Shown here: positions 6,471 through 15,617 of the stretch, piece by piece
Layout: each line of letters starts with the position of its first letter
How positions within the stretch are numbered: the stretch's first letter is position 1
Origin: Jeotgalibaca sp052266715
GTDB lineage: Bacteria > Bacillota > Bacilli > Lactobacillales > Aerococcaceae
Reading direction: 5' to 3' (one strand)
DNA: 38,200 nt
Assembly (NCBI GenBank): GCA_052266715.1
Contig: JBQPRB010000014.1
Translations under genes and position numbers: made by a program
The notes under the pieces: generated by a model
Told to the model about the DNA's origin: nothing
Seen by the model: the letters and a program-made list of their open reading frames with translations, nothing else
The model's database searches: none

Positions 6471-8421
6471 AATGAGTAAACTGAAACTCATTTCCTTTCA
6501 AGACCACAAGGAAGCAATCCTAAAAGAGTTACAGAGTTTGCAGAGTGTGGAATTGATTGACATGTCAGCCGAATATGCTGAAGTGCAAGCGATGAGTTCA
6601 GGACGTAGAGAACAACTAGAAATCCAAAGTAAGACCTTGGAAGATAAGTACAATCAATACCGTGATCAGCTCAATTTTTTGATTCAATATTTGCCTCAAC
6701 CTAAGTTGTTGCAAAAATTAAGAACACCAAAACAAGCACTATCTCTTCAGGAGTTGGAAGAAGGCGTGGCAGCCATTAACCAACATGAAGTTTTGGAAAA
6801 AATCGAAGGAAGTCGCAAATTATTAAGGGAAAATGAACAGGCACTAGGTAATCTTCTGGAAGAAGAAGCATTTTTATCTAAATGGGAAAAACTTAATTAT
6901 GTACCTTTTGAATCACATAACTTAAAACATCTGACTATGCTTACTGGTACAGTTCCCCAATCAGACTCCGACTCATTCATCCGAACCATCCGAGATAGTG
7001 GGCTCTTTTATATTGAAGAGATTTTTCAAACGCGAGATGAATACGGAATTTCAATTGTATATGATCACACTGATGAAAATGAAGCGAGAAAAAATCTAGA
7101 TGAAAATCATTTTTCCCCGCTCGATTATCCTTTCTCGCAAATACCCGAACTAGAACTAAAAAGGGTTGCTGGGGATAGGGAAAAACTGCTTCAAGAAAAT
7201 AAAGCAGTTAAAGAGCAGTTGAAAACAATGCGTAATGAAGAACAGGCATTGCAACTCATGATCGAAGATGCCTATGCTGAATTACAGCGTGTCCGAGGAC
7301 AACAACTTATTGTTGATGAACGTCATTTATTTGTTCTTGAAGGATGGTTGGAAGAGAGCAAATTGGCAGATATGCGTGATATTCTTGAACAAAGGCTCGA
7401 ATCAGCGGATTATGCAATAATAGTCGATGATGTCCAGGAAGAAGAAATCAGCAGAGTTCCGATTGTACTGAAAAATAGTAAATTTGTTGCTCCTTTCGAA
7501 AATATCACCGCCATGTACAGCTTGCCGAAATATAACGAGATGGATCCTACGCCATTCTTGATGCCGTTCTATTTATTATTCTTTGGGATGATGATGGCAG
7601 ATGCCGGCTATGGGCTGCTCATGTTCTTGGCTACAGGCGCCGCGCTTAAATTCTTCCATATGAATAAAGCGATGAACAAAAACATTCTCTTTTTCCACCT
7701 ACTCTCCTATCCAACCATCATTTGGGGATTGATTTATGGTTCGTTTTTCGGACTGGAACTACCTTTCATGTTGCTCTCGACGATGGATGACGTCAATACG
7801 ATTCTTTTATTATCGGTCGTTTTTGGGGTTGTGCAAATCTTGTTGGGGCTTGGTCTTAAGGCTTATTTGCTCTTTAGAGATAAAGATGTGTTAGGTGCCA
7901 TTTCCGATGGTGTGGGTTGGATTGTTATTTTCGTCGGGTTGATTGTCTTGATTATCGCAAGTATGGTATTCCCAAATGCTTTCTTGGCTACAATCGGTCA
8001 AGGTATTGCGATTGCAGGAGTCATTGCCATTCTATTGGCGACAACGCTAGCATCCAAAAATAAAGGGCTTGGATTTGGGCTCGGTTTATACAACTTGTAC
8101 GGTATCACAGGTTATGTAGGGGATATCGTCAGTTATACACGTCTCATGGCGTTGGGAGTGTCTGGTAGTAGTATCGCGCTCGCTTTCAACATGATCATAG
8201 ACTTCTTGCCGACTCCGGCACGCTTCACGGTAGGGATTTTGCTGTTTATCGTTCTGCACTTGATTAATATCGGGTTATCACTGTTGAGTGCCTATGTTCA
8301 CGGTGCCCGGTTGATATTCGTTGAGTTTTTTGGGAAATTTTACGAAGGTGGCGGAAAAGCACTAGATCCTTTAAGAACTTCAGAAGAATATATTGAATTA
8401 AAAAATAATTACAACGGATAA
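6457..8421 (+). CDS. ntpI: V-type Na+-ATPase subunit I (a subunit)
   Basis: This membrane stator subunit supplies the half-channels for ion entry and exit against the NtpK ring. The 654-residue protein has a soluble, coiled-coil-rich N-terminal half (to about residue 360) and a C-terminal half with about seven or eight membrane helices beginning near FLMPFYLLFFGMMMADAGYG. The SYTRLMALGVSGSSIA segment carries Arg562, the counterpart of the essential arginine that interacts with the rotor glutamate. ATG 6457 follows GAGGTGATAA and lies inside the end of ntpF. Length and domain order are normal for bacterial V/A-ATPases. Confidence 0.95.
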   Translation: MAIAKMSKLKLISFQDHKEAILKELQSLQSVELIDMSAEYAEVQAMSSGRREQLEIQSKTLEDKYNQYRDQLNFLIQYLPQPKLLQKLRTPKQALSLQELEEGVAAINQHEVLEKIEGSRKLLRENEQALGNLLEEEAFLSKWEKLNYVPFESHNLKHLTMLTGTVPQSDSDSFIRTIRDSGLFYIEEIFQTRDEYGISIVYDHTDENEARKNLDENHFSPLDYPFSQIPELELKRVAGDREKLLQENKAVKEQLKTMRNEEQALQLMIEDAYAELQRVRGQQLIVDERHLFVLEGWLEESKLADMRDILEQRLESADYAIIVDDVQEEEISRVPIVLKNSKFVAPFENITAMYSLPKYNEMDPTPFLMPFYLLFFGMMMADAGYGLLMFLATGAALKFFHMNKAMNKNILFFHLLSYPTIIWGLIYGSFFGLELPFMLLSTMDDVNTILLLSVVFGVVQILLGLGLKAYLLFRDKDVLGAISDGVGWIVIFVGLIVLIIASMVFPNAFLATIGQGIAIAGVIAILLATTLASKNKGLGFGLGLYNLYGITGYVGDIVSYTRLMALGVSGSSIALAFNMIIDFLPTPARFTVGILLFIVLHLINIGLSLLSAYVHGARLIFVEFFGKFYEGGGKALDPLRTSEEYIELKNNYNG

Positions 8422-8438
8422 ATTGGAGGAATATTTTT

Positions 8439-8924
8439 ATGGAAAACATGACTTGGTTACAATTCTTTATGGAAAACAACGGTGGGTTCATTTTTGCCGC
8501 TATGGGTGTGGCAATTGCAGTTATTTTGGCTGGTACAGGTTCCGCAAGAGGTGTGGGGATGACCGGGGAAGCAGCTGCTGCCTTGATTAAAGAACAACCT
8601 GAAAAATTTGGTAAGTCTTTGATTTTGCAACTATTACCTGGTACTCAAGGTTTGTACGGCTTCGTTATTGGCTTCTTGATTTACTTGAATATGACACCGG
8701 ATATGGCATTGCAAGATGGCATGTACATGTTCATGGCGGCATTGCCAATTGCTTTTACAGGTTTGACATCAGGTATTGCTCAAGGTCGTGTAGCGACAGC
8801 AGGTCTGCAAATCTTGGCTAAACGCGAAGAACATAATACTAAAGGTATTATCTATTCTGCGATGGTTGAAACTTACGCGATTTTAGGATTTGTTATTTCC
8901 TTCCTATTAGTTCTAAACGGATAA
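8439..8924 (+). CDS. ntpK: V-type Na+-ATPase rotor subunit K (c subunit, 16 kDa proteolipid)
   Basis: The 161-residue protein forms four membrane helices from two duplicated hairpins, the ring subunit that carries the ions. The residues known to bind Na+ in E. hirae NtpK (Leu61, Thr64, Gln65, Gln110, Glu139) correspond by a constant +5 offset to Leu66, Thr69 and Gln70 in LLPGTQG, Gln115 in SGIAQGR and Glu144 in MVETYAILG. All five are kept. This predicts Na+ rather than H+ as the coupling ion. GGAGGAA precedes ATG 8439. Confidence 0.96.
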   Translation: MENMTWLQFFMENNGGFIFAAMGVAIAVILAGTGSARGVGMTGEAAAALIKEQPEKFGKSLILQLLPGTQGLYGFVIGFLIYLNMTPDMALQDGMYMFMAALPIAFTGLTSGIAQGRVATAGLQILAKREEHNTKGIIYSAMVETYAILGFVISFLLVLNG

Positions 8925-8952
8925 AAACGAACGAAGGGATGGTTGATTACCA

Positions 8953-9528
8953 ATGAAAGAATTAGAAACATTAGCAAATCAAATACTTGATCGTACGAAA
9001 GCAGAAGGCCAACAAAAAATAGCGGCCAAAGAAAAAGAACTCAATGAAAAATTGGAAGAAAATCGTCTCCGTTTTGTTGATTATCAGAAAAATCAAAAAG
9101 CCTCAATCCTTTCGAGAAGTCATGCGGAGTATGAACGCCAGTCTCAATCATTGCGCAATGAGAAACGTAATGTGTTACTGGGAGAAAAACAAGCAATCAT
9201 GACCAAAATTTATGCTGGCGCAGTTGAGAGAATGACCGAATGGGATACTCTCACTTTCCAGAATTTTGCTAGTAACGTGTTGAAGCAATTTGAAGGACAA
9301 GCTATTAAAGTAACTGCTGGTGAAAAATCAGTTGCACACTTTACAGATGCGTTCTTGAAAAAATATCCGACCGTTACTTATTCCCAAGAAACAGTTCCAG
9401 CAAAAGCAGGGTTCATCGTGGAAGTCGGTGGCATTGATTACAATTATTTCTTTGACCAAATGGTGACGGAAATCAAAAAAGATTTTACACCCAAACTGGC
9501 CTCCCTTGCATTTCAAACAAATGAATAA
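8953..9528 (+). CDS. ntpE: V-type Na+-ATPase subunit E (peripheral stalk)
   Basis: The 191-residue protein has a long charged N-terminal helix (about residues 5-85) and a mixed alpha/beta C-terminal domain, as in stalk subunit E, which forms a heterodimer with NtpF and connects the catalytic head to NtpI. Its place after ntpK and before ntpC matches the E. hirae operon. GAAGGGATGG lies upstream of ATG 8953. Confidence 0.9.
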   Translation: MKELETLANQILDRTKAEGQQKIAAKEKELNEKLEENRLRFVDYQKNQKASILSRSHAEYERQSQSLRNEKRNVLLGEKQAIMTKIYAGAVERMTEWDTLTFQNFASNVLKQFEGQAIKVTAGEKSVAHFTDAFLKKYPTVTYSQETVPAKAGFIVEVGGIDYNYFFDQMVTEIKKDFTPKLASLAFQTNE

Positions 9529-9542
9529 GGGGTGAAGCAAGT

Positions 9543-10544
9543 ATGAGAGATACTGACTACAAAGGTATCAATACCATGATTCGTACTTACGAATTGCGGT
9601 TACTAAAAAATGAAGATTTCGAACGTTTAATTAAAGCAGATTCATTAAAAGCGGCTCTTGATTTTCTGAAAAGTACGGATTATGACTTTGATATGGAAGA
9701 GGTCCTGCATAAAAAGAATTTCAATGACTTTTTGATGGCACATCTGGCACGTGTGTATAGCGAATTGTATGAGATAGTGCCCCAATCTGAACTGATAGAT
9801 TTGTTCACATTGCGATACAGTTATCACAACTTGAAAGTTCTGTTGAAAGAACGTTTTTTGGAACAAGAACAAAGCGAACTTTTAATCCCAATTGGAATAT
9901 CCATAGACTCATTACGTAAGTTAGTTGAAACACGTGAAAGTTCTATTGCTCATCCCATCATGGTGGATGCTGTTCGATCTGTATTGGAAGATTATGAAGA
10001 AAGTCACCGTATTGAAGCTGTGACAGTATATATGGATACGTATTATTTACGTCATCTCCGCGCAATCAGTGCCGAGGTTGATAATGAGGCGATTACAAAG
10101 ATCACAGATTTGATCATCGATTTATATAACTTGAGTACGGTAGTGAGAAGTCAGAAACAGGATAAACCGCGTAGTCATTTATATGCGTTATTATCATCTG
10201 CTGGATCAATCGCTAAACAAGATATAATCGATGAATCCATTAATGGTTCAGTGGCTATTATTCGAAAGTTATACAGCGGTAAAAGTTACAGCAACCAATT
10301 GGAAAAAGTTATAACTAACAATGATTCTGTAAATACTTTGAAATTAGACAAAATGATGGATGATTTGATTCACGAAGTCGTTTCAAGTGGTTTATATGAA
10401 CCGTTTGGACCGATGCCACTGATGGGTTACCTTTATGCCAAGGAAACAGAAATAACAAATTTGCGTTTGGTATTAGTGGGTAAAGATAACGATATAAGTG
10501 AAGAAATTCTGAGGGAAAGGGTGCGACAAGTTTATGGCTCATAA
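9543..10544 (+). CDS. ntpC: V-type Na+-ATPase subunit C (d-type central-stalk socket)
   Basis: The 333-residue product has the length of the V/A-ATPase C/d subunit, the funnel-shaped protein that links the central stalk to the NtpK ring. The opening TDYKGINTMIRTYELRLLKNEDFERLI and the helical pattern with ETEITNLRLVLVGK near the C-terminus are typical (the ENxNLR/EITNLR motif). AAGGGGTG precedes ATG 9543. The 3' end overlaps ntpG by 11 nt. Confidence 0.93.
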   Translation: MRDTDYKGINTMIRTYELRLLKNEDFERLIKADSLKAALDFLKSTDYDFDMEEVLHKKNFNDFLMAHLARVYSELYEIVPQSELIDLFTLRYSYHNLKVLLKERFLEQEQSELLIPIGISIDSLRKLVETRESSIAHPIMVDAVRSVLEDYEESHRIEAVTVYMDTYYLRHLRAISAEVDNEAITKITDLIIDLYNLSTVVRSQKQDKPRSHLYALLSSAGSIAKQDIIDESINGSVAIIRKLYSGKSYSNQLEKVITNNDSVNTLKLDKMMDDLIHEVVSSGLYEPFGPMPLMGYLYAKETEITNLRLVLVGKDNDISEEILRERVRQVYGS

Positions 10545-10845
10545 TATTGGAGTTGTTGGCGATAAAGATTCCATCCTCCCGTTCAAAATACTAGGATTTT
10601 CGGTATTTGCAACCACAGATCCGACTGAAGCGCGTGAAATTATCGATCGCTTGACTAAAGAAAAGTACGGCATCATTTATTTAACGGAATCTTTGGCCCA
10701 ACATATGCCGGATACAATCAGCCGTTATGATGCCACCTTGACGCCGGCCCTTATCCTGATCCCGAATCATAGTGGGTCATTGGGAATTGGTAAAAAGAGA
10801 ATTCAAGACAATGTTGAAAAAGCAGTCGGACAAAACATTTTATAA
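10534..10845 (+). CDS. ntpG: V-type Na+-ATPase subunit G (F-type central-stalk subunit)
   Basis: The 103-residue protein begins with the NIGVVGDKDSILPFKILGF segment common to V/A-ATPase F subunits (called NtpG in E. hirae). It binds the NtpD shaft and helps activate hydrolysis. The coding region begins within the end of ntpC, with a GAGGGAAAGGGTG ribosome region upstream. Confidence 0.93.
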   Translation: MAHNIGVVGDKDSILPFKILGFSVFATTDPTEAREIIDRLTKEKYGIIYLTESLAQHMPDTISRYDATLTPALILIPNHSGSLGIGKKRIQDNVEKAVGQNIL

Positions 10846-10863
10846 GAGCAGGAGGGAACTTAT

Positions 10864-12648
10864 TTGAAAAAAGGTAGAATTATAAAAGTTTCCGGTCCTT
10901 TAGTAATGGCAGAAGGCATGGAAGAAGCTAATATTCAAGATATCTGTCAAGTAGGCGATTTAGGTCTAATTGGCGAAATCATTGAAATGCGTAAAGATGT
11001 TGCCTCCATTCAAGTTTATGAAGAAACTTCAGGTATTGGACCAGGAGAACCAGTTGTGACGACTGGTGAAGCATTATCGGTGGAATTAGGACCTGGAATT
11101 GTATCCCAAATGTTTGATGGGATTCAGCGTCCACTTAACACCTTCATGGAAAAGACAAATAGTGATTACTTGGTTCGTGGTGTCCATGTGGATGCCCTGG
11201 ATCACAGTAAAAATTGGGATTTTGAAGCAAAAGTGAACATCGGGGACAAAGTTGTTCCTGGTGATATTGTTGGAACGGTTCAAGAGACAAAAGTTATCGA
11301 GCATCGCGTTATGGTTCCTCATGGCATAACGGGAACTATCGCTTCAATCGAAAGTGGCTCTTACACATTAGATGATGTCGTATACACAATCGATACTGAG
11401 AATGGGACAAAGGAATTTACCTTAGTACAAAAATGGCCTGTTCGTCGAGGTCGTCCTGTCCAAAAGAAACTAAATCCCAATATCCCTTTAACGACTGGGC
11501 AGAGGGTTATTGATACCTTTTTCCCAATTACTAAAGGTGGTAGTGCTGCAGTTCCAGGCCCATTCGGTGCTGGGAAAACCGTTGTTCAACATCAAATTGC
11601 AAAATATGCTGACGTGGACTTGGTTGTTTATGTAGGTTGTGGTGAACGTGGAAACGAAATGACCGACGTATTGAATGAATTTCCAGAACTAGTCGATCCA
11701 AATACTGGTGAATCGTTGATGGAACGGACAATTCTAATTGCCAATACATCCAACATGCCGGTTGCTGCTCGTGAAGCTTCAATCTATACGGGTATCACAA
11801 TTGCAGAGTACTTCCGTGACATGGGCTACAACGTTGCAATTATGGCTGACTCCACTTCACGTTGGGCAGAAGCATTGCGTGAAATGTCTGGTCGTCTAGA
11901 AGAAATGCCAGGGGATGAAGGTTATCCAGCATATCTAGGAAGCCGTATTGCTGAATATTATGAACGTGCAGGTCGAGTTGTCACATTGGGCAGTGAAGGA
12001 CGTGAAGGTAGCATTTCTGCTATCGGTGCTGTTTCACCTCCTGGTGGAGATACATCCGAACCGGTTACTCAGAATACATTGCGTGTCGTTAAAATTTTCT
12101 GGGCCCTGGATGCTTCCTTGGCACAAAAACGTCACTTCCCGTCAATGGACTGGTTAACATCTTATTCCCTTTATAACACGGAAATTGGTGAATATATGGA
12201 TGCTCATACCCATTCCGATTGGTCAGAAAAAGTACAACATGCGATGAACTTATTGTTAAAAGAAGCAGAACTTGAAGAAATCGTTAGATTGGTTGGTCTC
12301 GATTCCTTGTCAGAAAGAGATCGTTTGACAATGGCTATAGCTGAATCTATCCGTGAAGATTACTTACAACAAAATGCTTTTGATGATGTGGATACTTACA
12401 CGTCTCAAGAAAAACAATACGTGATGCTGGATCTTATTCTGAGTTTGGAGGAAGAAGCAAAAGCAGCAATGGAGTTGGGTGCCTACTTCAAGGAAATTTA
12501 CGAAGGCACGGCGGAAATTCGTGACCGGATTGCGCGCAGTAAGTTCATCTCTGAAGATAGAATTGAAGACATTAAACAAATCAAGACTGATTTGAAAGAT
12601 ACAATGCGTGATATCTTGGCTGAGGGAGGAATGACGAAGAATGCTTAA
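10864..12648 (+). CDS. ntpA: V-type Na+-ATPase catalytic subunit A
   Basis: This catalytic ATPase subunit has 594 residues, the expected length. It contains the P-loop GPFGAGKT (232-239), the A-subunit non-homologous insert between the N-terminal barrel and the nucleotide domain, and the conserved segments ADSTSRWAEALREMSGRLEEMP and SPPGGDTSEPVTQNTLR. The start is TTG 10864, preceded by GGAGGG at a 7-nt spacing; no in-frame ATG lies closer to a ribosome site. Three A and three B subunits form the head. The stop overlaps the ntpB start by 8 nt. Confidence 0.97.
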   Translation: MKKGRIIKVSGPLVMAEGMEEANIQDICQVGDLGLIGEIIEMRKDVASIQVYEETSGIGPGEPVVTTGEALSVELGPGIVSQMFDGIQRPLNTFMEKTNSDYLVRGVHVDALDHSKNWDFEAKVNIGDKVVPGDIVGTVQETKVIEHRVMVPHGITGTIASIESGSYTLDDVVYTIDTENGTKEFTLVQKWPVRRGRPVQKKLNPNIPLTTGQRVIDTFFPITKGGSAAVPGPFGAGKTVVQHQIAKYADVDLVVYVGCGERGNEMTDVLNEFPELVDPNTGESLMERTILIANTSNMPVAAREASIYTGITIAEYFRDMGYNVAIMADSTSRWAEALREMSGRLEEMPGDEGYPAYLGSRIAEYYERAGRVVTLGSEGREGSISAIGAVSPPGGDTSEPVTQNTLRVVKIFWALDASLAQKRHFPSMDWLTSYSLYNTEIGEYMDAHTHSDWSEKVQHAMNLLLKEAELEEIVRLVGLDSLSERDRLTMAIAESIREDYLQQNAFDDVDTYTSQEKQYVMLDLILSLEEEAKAAMELGAYFKEIYEGTAEIRDRIARSKFISEDRIEDIKQIKTDLKDTMRDILAEGGMTKNA

Positions 12649-14017
12649 AGAATATAAAACAGTTACAGAAGTCGTCGGTCCTCTAATGGCCGTTGAAGGC
12701 ATTGAGGGCGTCAAATTCGATGAATTGGTAGAAATTCAAATGCAAGACGGCACAATCCGTACGGGTCAAGTGCTGGAAGTTTCTGAAGATAAAGCCATGG
12801 TACAAATCTTCGAGGGACCATCTGGTATCAACATCAAGGACACAAAAGTGCGTTTCCAGGGCAAGCCTTTGTCCCTGAACGTGTCCGAAGATATGGTTGG
12901 CCGTGTATTTGATGGGATGGGCCGTGCAATAGACAATGGTCCAGAAATTATTCCCGAAAAATCGTTGGATATCAACGGTCAAGCAATTAATCCCGTTGCC
13001 CGTGATTATCCGGATGAATTTATCCAGACTGGCATTTCCGCCATTGACCACTTGAATACACTTGTGCGTGGGCAAAAATTGCCGGTTTTTTCTGGATCAG
13101 GATTACCACATAAAGAATTGGCAGCTCAAATTGCGCGTCAAGCCAGTGTTTTGAATAGCGATGAAAAATTTGCGGTCGTATTTGCGGCAATGGGAATTAC
13201 TTTCGAGGAAGCAGAGTACTTCATGGAAGATTTCCGTAAAACGGGTGCGATTGATCGTTCAGTGATGTTTGTTAACTTGGCTGATGATCCAGCTATTGAA
13301 AGAATTGCAACACCGAAAATGGCTCTTACGACAGCTGAATATCTGGCATTTGAGAAGGATATGCATGTATTGGTAATCATGACAGATATGACGAACTACT
13401 GTGAGGCGTTGCGTGAAATCTCAGCTGCCCGTCGTGAAGTGCCAGGTCGTCGTGGTTATCCCGGTTACTTGTATACAAACTTATCGACCCTTTATGAACG
13501 TGCGGGACGTCTAGTGGGTAAAAAAGGTTCTGTTACCCAAATTCCGATCCTTTCAATGCCAGAAGATGATATCACGCATCCAATCCCTGACTTAACAGGG
13601 TATATTACGGAAGGACAAATTATCCTTTCCCGTGATTTGAACGGAGCGGGTATCAAACCACCAATCGACGTTCTTCCGTCCTTGTCACGTTTGAAAGACA
13701 AAGGTACAGGGGAAGGCAAAACACGTAAAGATCATGCCCCAACAATGAACCAATTGTTCGCAGCTTATGCTGAAGGAAAACAAGCGAAAGAATTGGCAGT
13801 TATTTTGGGAGAGTCTGCACTTTCGAAAACGGATAAATTATATGTTGAATTTACCAACCGTTTCGAGCAAGAGTATATCAATCAAGGTTTCTACAACAAT
13901 CGAACAATCCAAGAATCATTGGATTTGGGTTGGGAATTGCTATCCATTTTACCTAAGTCTGAATTGAAGCGAATCAAGGCAGACATGATTGAAGAGTTCA
14001 TGCTGAAAGGAGAGTGA
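12641..14017 (+). CDS. ntpB: V-type Na+-ATPase subunit B (non-catalytic)
   Basis: The 458-residue partner of NtpA has the degenerate nucleotide loop SGSGLPHKELAAQIA in place of a working P-loop, followed by VFAAMGITFEEA and the conserved MPEDDITHPIPDLTGYITEGQ segment. It completes the nucleotide pocket at the A-B interface. ATG 12641 lies within the last codons of ntpA, with GAGGGAGGA upstream, so translation is probably coupled and keeps A and B near 1:1. Confidence 0.97.
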   Translation: MLKEYKTVTEVVGPLMAVEGIEGVKFDELVEIQMQDGTIRTGQVLEVSEDKAMVQIFEGPSGINIKDTKVRFQGKPLSLNVSEDMVGRVFDGMGRAIDNGPEIIPEKSLDINGQAINPVARDYPDEFIQTGISAIDHLNTLVRGQKLPVFSGSGLPHKELAAQIARQASVLNSDEKFAVVFAAMGITFEEAEYFMEDFRKTGAIDRSVMFVNLADDPAIERIATPKMALTTAEYLAFEKDMHVLVIMTDMTNYCEALREISAARREVPGRRGYPGYLYTNLSTLYERAGRLVGKKGSVTQIPILSMPEDDITHPIPDLTGYITEGQIILSRDLNGAGIKPPIDVLPSLSRLKDKGTGEGKTRKDHAPTMNQLFAAYAEGKQAKELAVILGESALSKTDKLYVEFTNRFEQEYINQGFYNNRTIQESLDLGWELLSILPKSELKRIKADMIEEFMLKGE

Positions 14018-14021
14018 TCCT

Positions 14022-14651
14022 ATGGCACGATTAAATGTCAAGCCTACCCGGATGGAATTGGCGTCCTTGAAGGATCGACTCCAACTTTCCACGCGAGGCC
14101 ATAAACTCTTGAAGGACAAGCAAGATGAATTAATGCGTCGTTTCATTATTCTTATCAAAAAGAACAATCAATTACGTGACGAAGTCGAAGCGGAATTGAT
14201 TGAATCCATGCAAGAGTTCGTCGTTGCTAAATCGCTCATAAATGAATCGTTCATTGAAGAGTTGTTTGTTGGCTCGGAAACAAATGTGACTTTGGATATC
14301 CAGGAGAAAAATGTCATGAGTGTCATTGTTCCTGAAATGCATTTTGATGTTAAAGAAACGGAAGTTTCTAGTGATGTGCAGTACGGCTATCTGAATTCAA
14401 GCAGTGAATTGGATGATGCAATTGAGCGGATTGAGACTGTTCTGCCAAAACTACTCGAGTTAAGTGAAATCGAAAAAACCTGTCAATTAATGGCGGATGA
14501 AATCGAAAAAACAAGGCGACGGGTTAATGCATTGGAATATCGGATGATTCCGCAATTACAAGAAACCATCCGCTATATTCAGATGAAATTGGAAGAAAAC
14601 GAACGCTCTGCGATAGTCCGCATGATGAAAGTCAAGGACATGGGAAGATAG
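14022..14651 (+). CDS. ntpD: V-type Na+-ATPase subunit D (central shaft)
   Basis: The 209-residue protein opens with RLNVKPTRMELASLKDRLQLSTRGHKLLKDKQDEL, the family signature, and has long N- and C-terminal helices that form the rotating shaft inside the A3B3 head. AAAGGAGAG precedes ATG 14022, 4 nt after ntpB. It is the last gene of the operon here. E. hirae has ntpH and ntpJ (a Trk-type K+ transporter component) after ntpD; neither is present. Confidence 0.96.
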   Translation: MARLNVKPTRMELASLKDRLQLSTRGHKLLKDKQDELMRRFIILIKKNNQLRDEVEAELIESMQEFVVAKSLINESFIEELFVGSETNVTLDIQEKNVMSVIVPEMHFDVKETEVSSDVQYGYLNSSSELDDAIERIETVLPKLLELSEIEKTCQLMADEIEKTRRRVNALEYRMIPQLQETIRYIQMKLEENERSAIVRMMKVKDMGR

Positions 14652-14685
14652 AACGCTAGGAAGCGTGTCATTAAAACTATAAATC

Positions 14686-14737
14686 AGCAAAGTGATTACT
14701 CAAATGCGTTTTACGCTTTGAGTAATCACTTTTTGCT
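14686..14737 (+). terminator. Terminator of the ntp operon
   Basis: A long near-perfect hairpin pairs AGCAAAGTGATTACTCAAA (14686-14704) with TTTGAGTAATCACTTTTTGCT (14717-14737). One extra T is bulged and a GCG/CGC continuation sits in the loop. The right arm contains a T5 run. It is also the first unit of the repeat array. Confidence 0.8.
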
Positions 14738-14842
14738 TTAACCTGCTTACTCAGAGGGGGATTTAGGTTTGAGTAATCACTTTTGTCACAAAAACGATTA
14801 CTCAAAAGCAAATATTGAGCTGAGTAATCACACCTATAGCTT
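14690..14842. repeat. Three tandem 51-bp palindromic repeats
   Basis: Each unit has a left arm TTACTCA (14696, 14747, 14798) and a right arm TGAGTAATCAC (14719, 14770, 14821), 23 bp apart within a unit and exactly 51 bp from unit to unit. Loops and linkers vary (the loop is GCGTTTTACGC in unit 1, a G-rich stretch in unit 2, A/T-rich in unit 3). Unit 1 has the longest stem, unit 2 only 7 bp and unit 3 9 bp. The right arm of unit 2 can also pair with the left arm of unit 3 over 11 bp. The rest of the 347-nt gap to gmk holds only the gmk promoter. No gene was found in it. Confidence 0.85.
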
Positions 14843-14916
14843 AAACCCTCGACAGACTCGCAAAAATGATAAAAAAATGAAAAATAGTCCTGGTTGTTTT
14901 CACAAGGGTAACTTTG

Positions 14917-14925
14917 TGTTACACT
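14917..14925 (+). promoter_or_regulatory. Extended -10 promoter for gmk
   Basis: TGT followed by TACACT (14920-14925) forms an extended -10. A weak TTGTTT lies 20 nt upstream. It is the only good candidate before gmk-rpoZ. Confidence 0.45.
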
Positions 14926-14998
14926 GATAAGAAATATTACGTTACCTAAACGGTGATATCGAATGGATCAAAGTATAAAAATGGATGGTGGGTTACTA

Positions 14999-15610
14999 AT
15001 GACCGAAAAAGGGTTATTAATTGTTTTGTCGGGACCTTCTGGTGTGGGTAAAGGGACAGTCAGGCAAGCAATTTTTTCAAAAGGCGAACGTGATTTTATG
15101 TATTCTATTTCTGCAACCACTCGTAAAAAACGAGAAGGCGAAGTTGATGGAGTTGATTATTTTTTCAAAACACGTGAAGAGTTTGAAAAAATGATCGAGA
15201 AGGATGAATTGTTGGAATATACCGAATATGTAGGCAATTATTATGGAACTCCTGTCGACTATGTTCAAAAAACATTAGATTCTGGAAAAGATATTTTTCT
15301 TGAAATCGAAGTACAGGGTGCAATGCAAGTCAAGGAAAGAATGCCAGAAGGTATTTATATCTTCTTGACACCACCAGATATGGATGAACTGGAATCTCGG
15401 ATCGTGAATCGTGGAACAGATGAGTCACCTGTAATCCGCCAGCGCATGGAGAAAGCCATTGAAGAAATTGAATTAATGCGGTATTATGACTATGCTGTTG
15501 AAAATGATACGGTAGAAAATGCCGTAAACAAAGTACTGGCCATTATTCAGAGTGAACACTTAAAAGTTTCACGTTTATTAGAGTCAAAATTACCTAACCA
15601 AGGAGAGTGA
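14999..15610 (+). CDS. gmk: Guanylate kinase
   Basis: Gmk phosphorylates GMP to GDP with ATP. The protein starts MTEKGLLIVLSGPSGVGKGT, with the P-loop at residues 11-20. It carries the GMP-binding region SATTRKKREGEVDGVDYFF, EYVGNYYGTP, the EVQGA segment and LTPPDMDELESRIVNRGTD. From ATG 14999 the length is 203 residues, matching B. subtilis Gmk (204). The in-frame ATG at 14963 would add 12 residues unlike the family and has an equally modest ribosome site, so I prefer 14999. rpoZ follows after 7 nt, as in other Firmicutes. Confidence 0.95.
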   Translation: MTEKGLLIVLSGPSGVGKGTVRQAIFSKGERDFMYSISATTRKKREGEVDGVDYFFKTREEFEKMIEKDELLEYTEYVGNYYGTPVDYVQKTLDSGKDIFLEIEVQGAMQVKERMPEGIYIFLTPPDMDELESRIVNRGTDESPVIRQRMEKAIEEIELMRYYDYAVENDTVENAVNKVLAIIQSEHLKVSRLLESKLPNQGE

Positions 15611-15617
15611 TTCAGTT

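Noticed and set aside
14690..14842. CRISPR array
   Set aside because: There are only three units. The constant parts are two short palindromic arms in opposite orientation, not one direct repeat of 24 bp or more with uniform spacers, and no cas gene is present.
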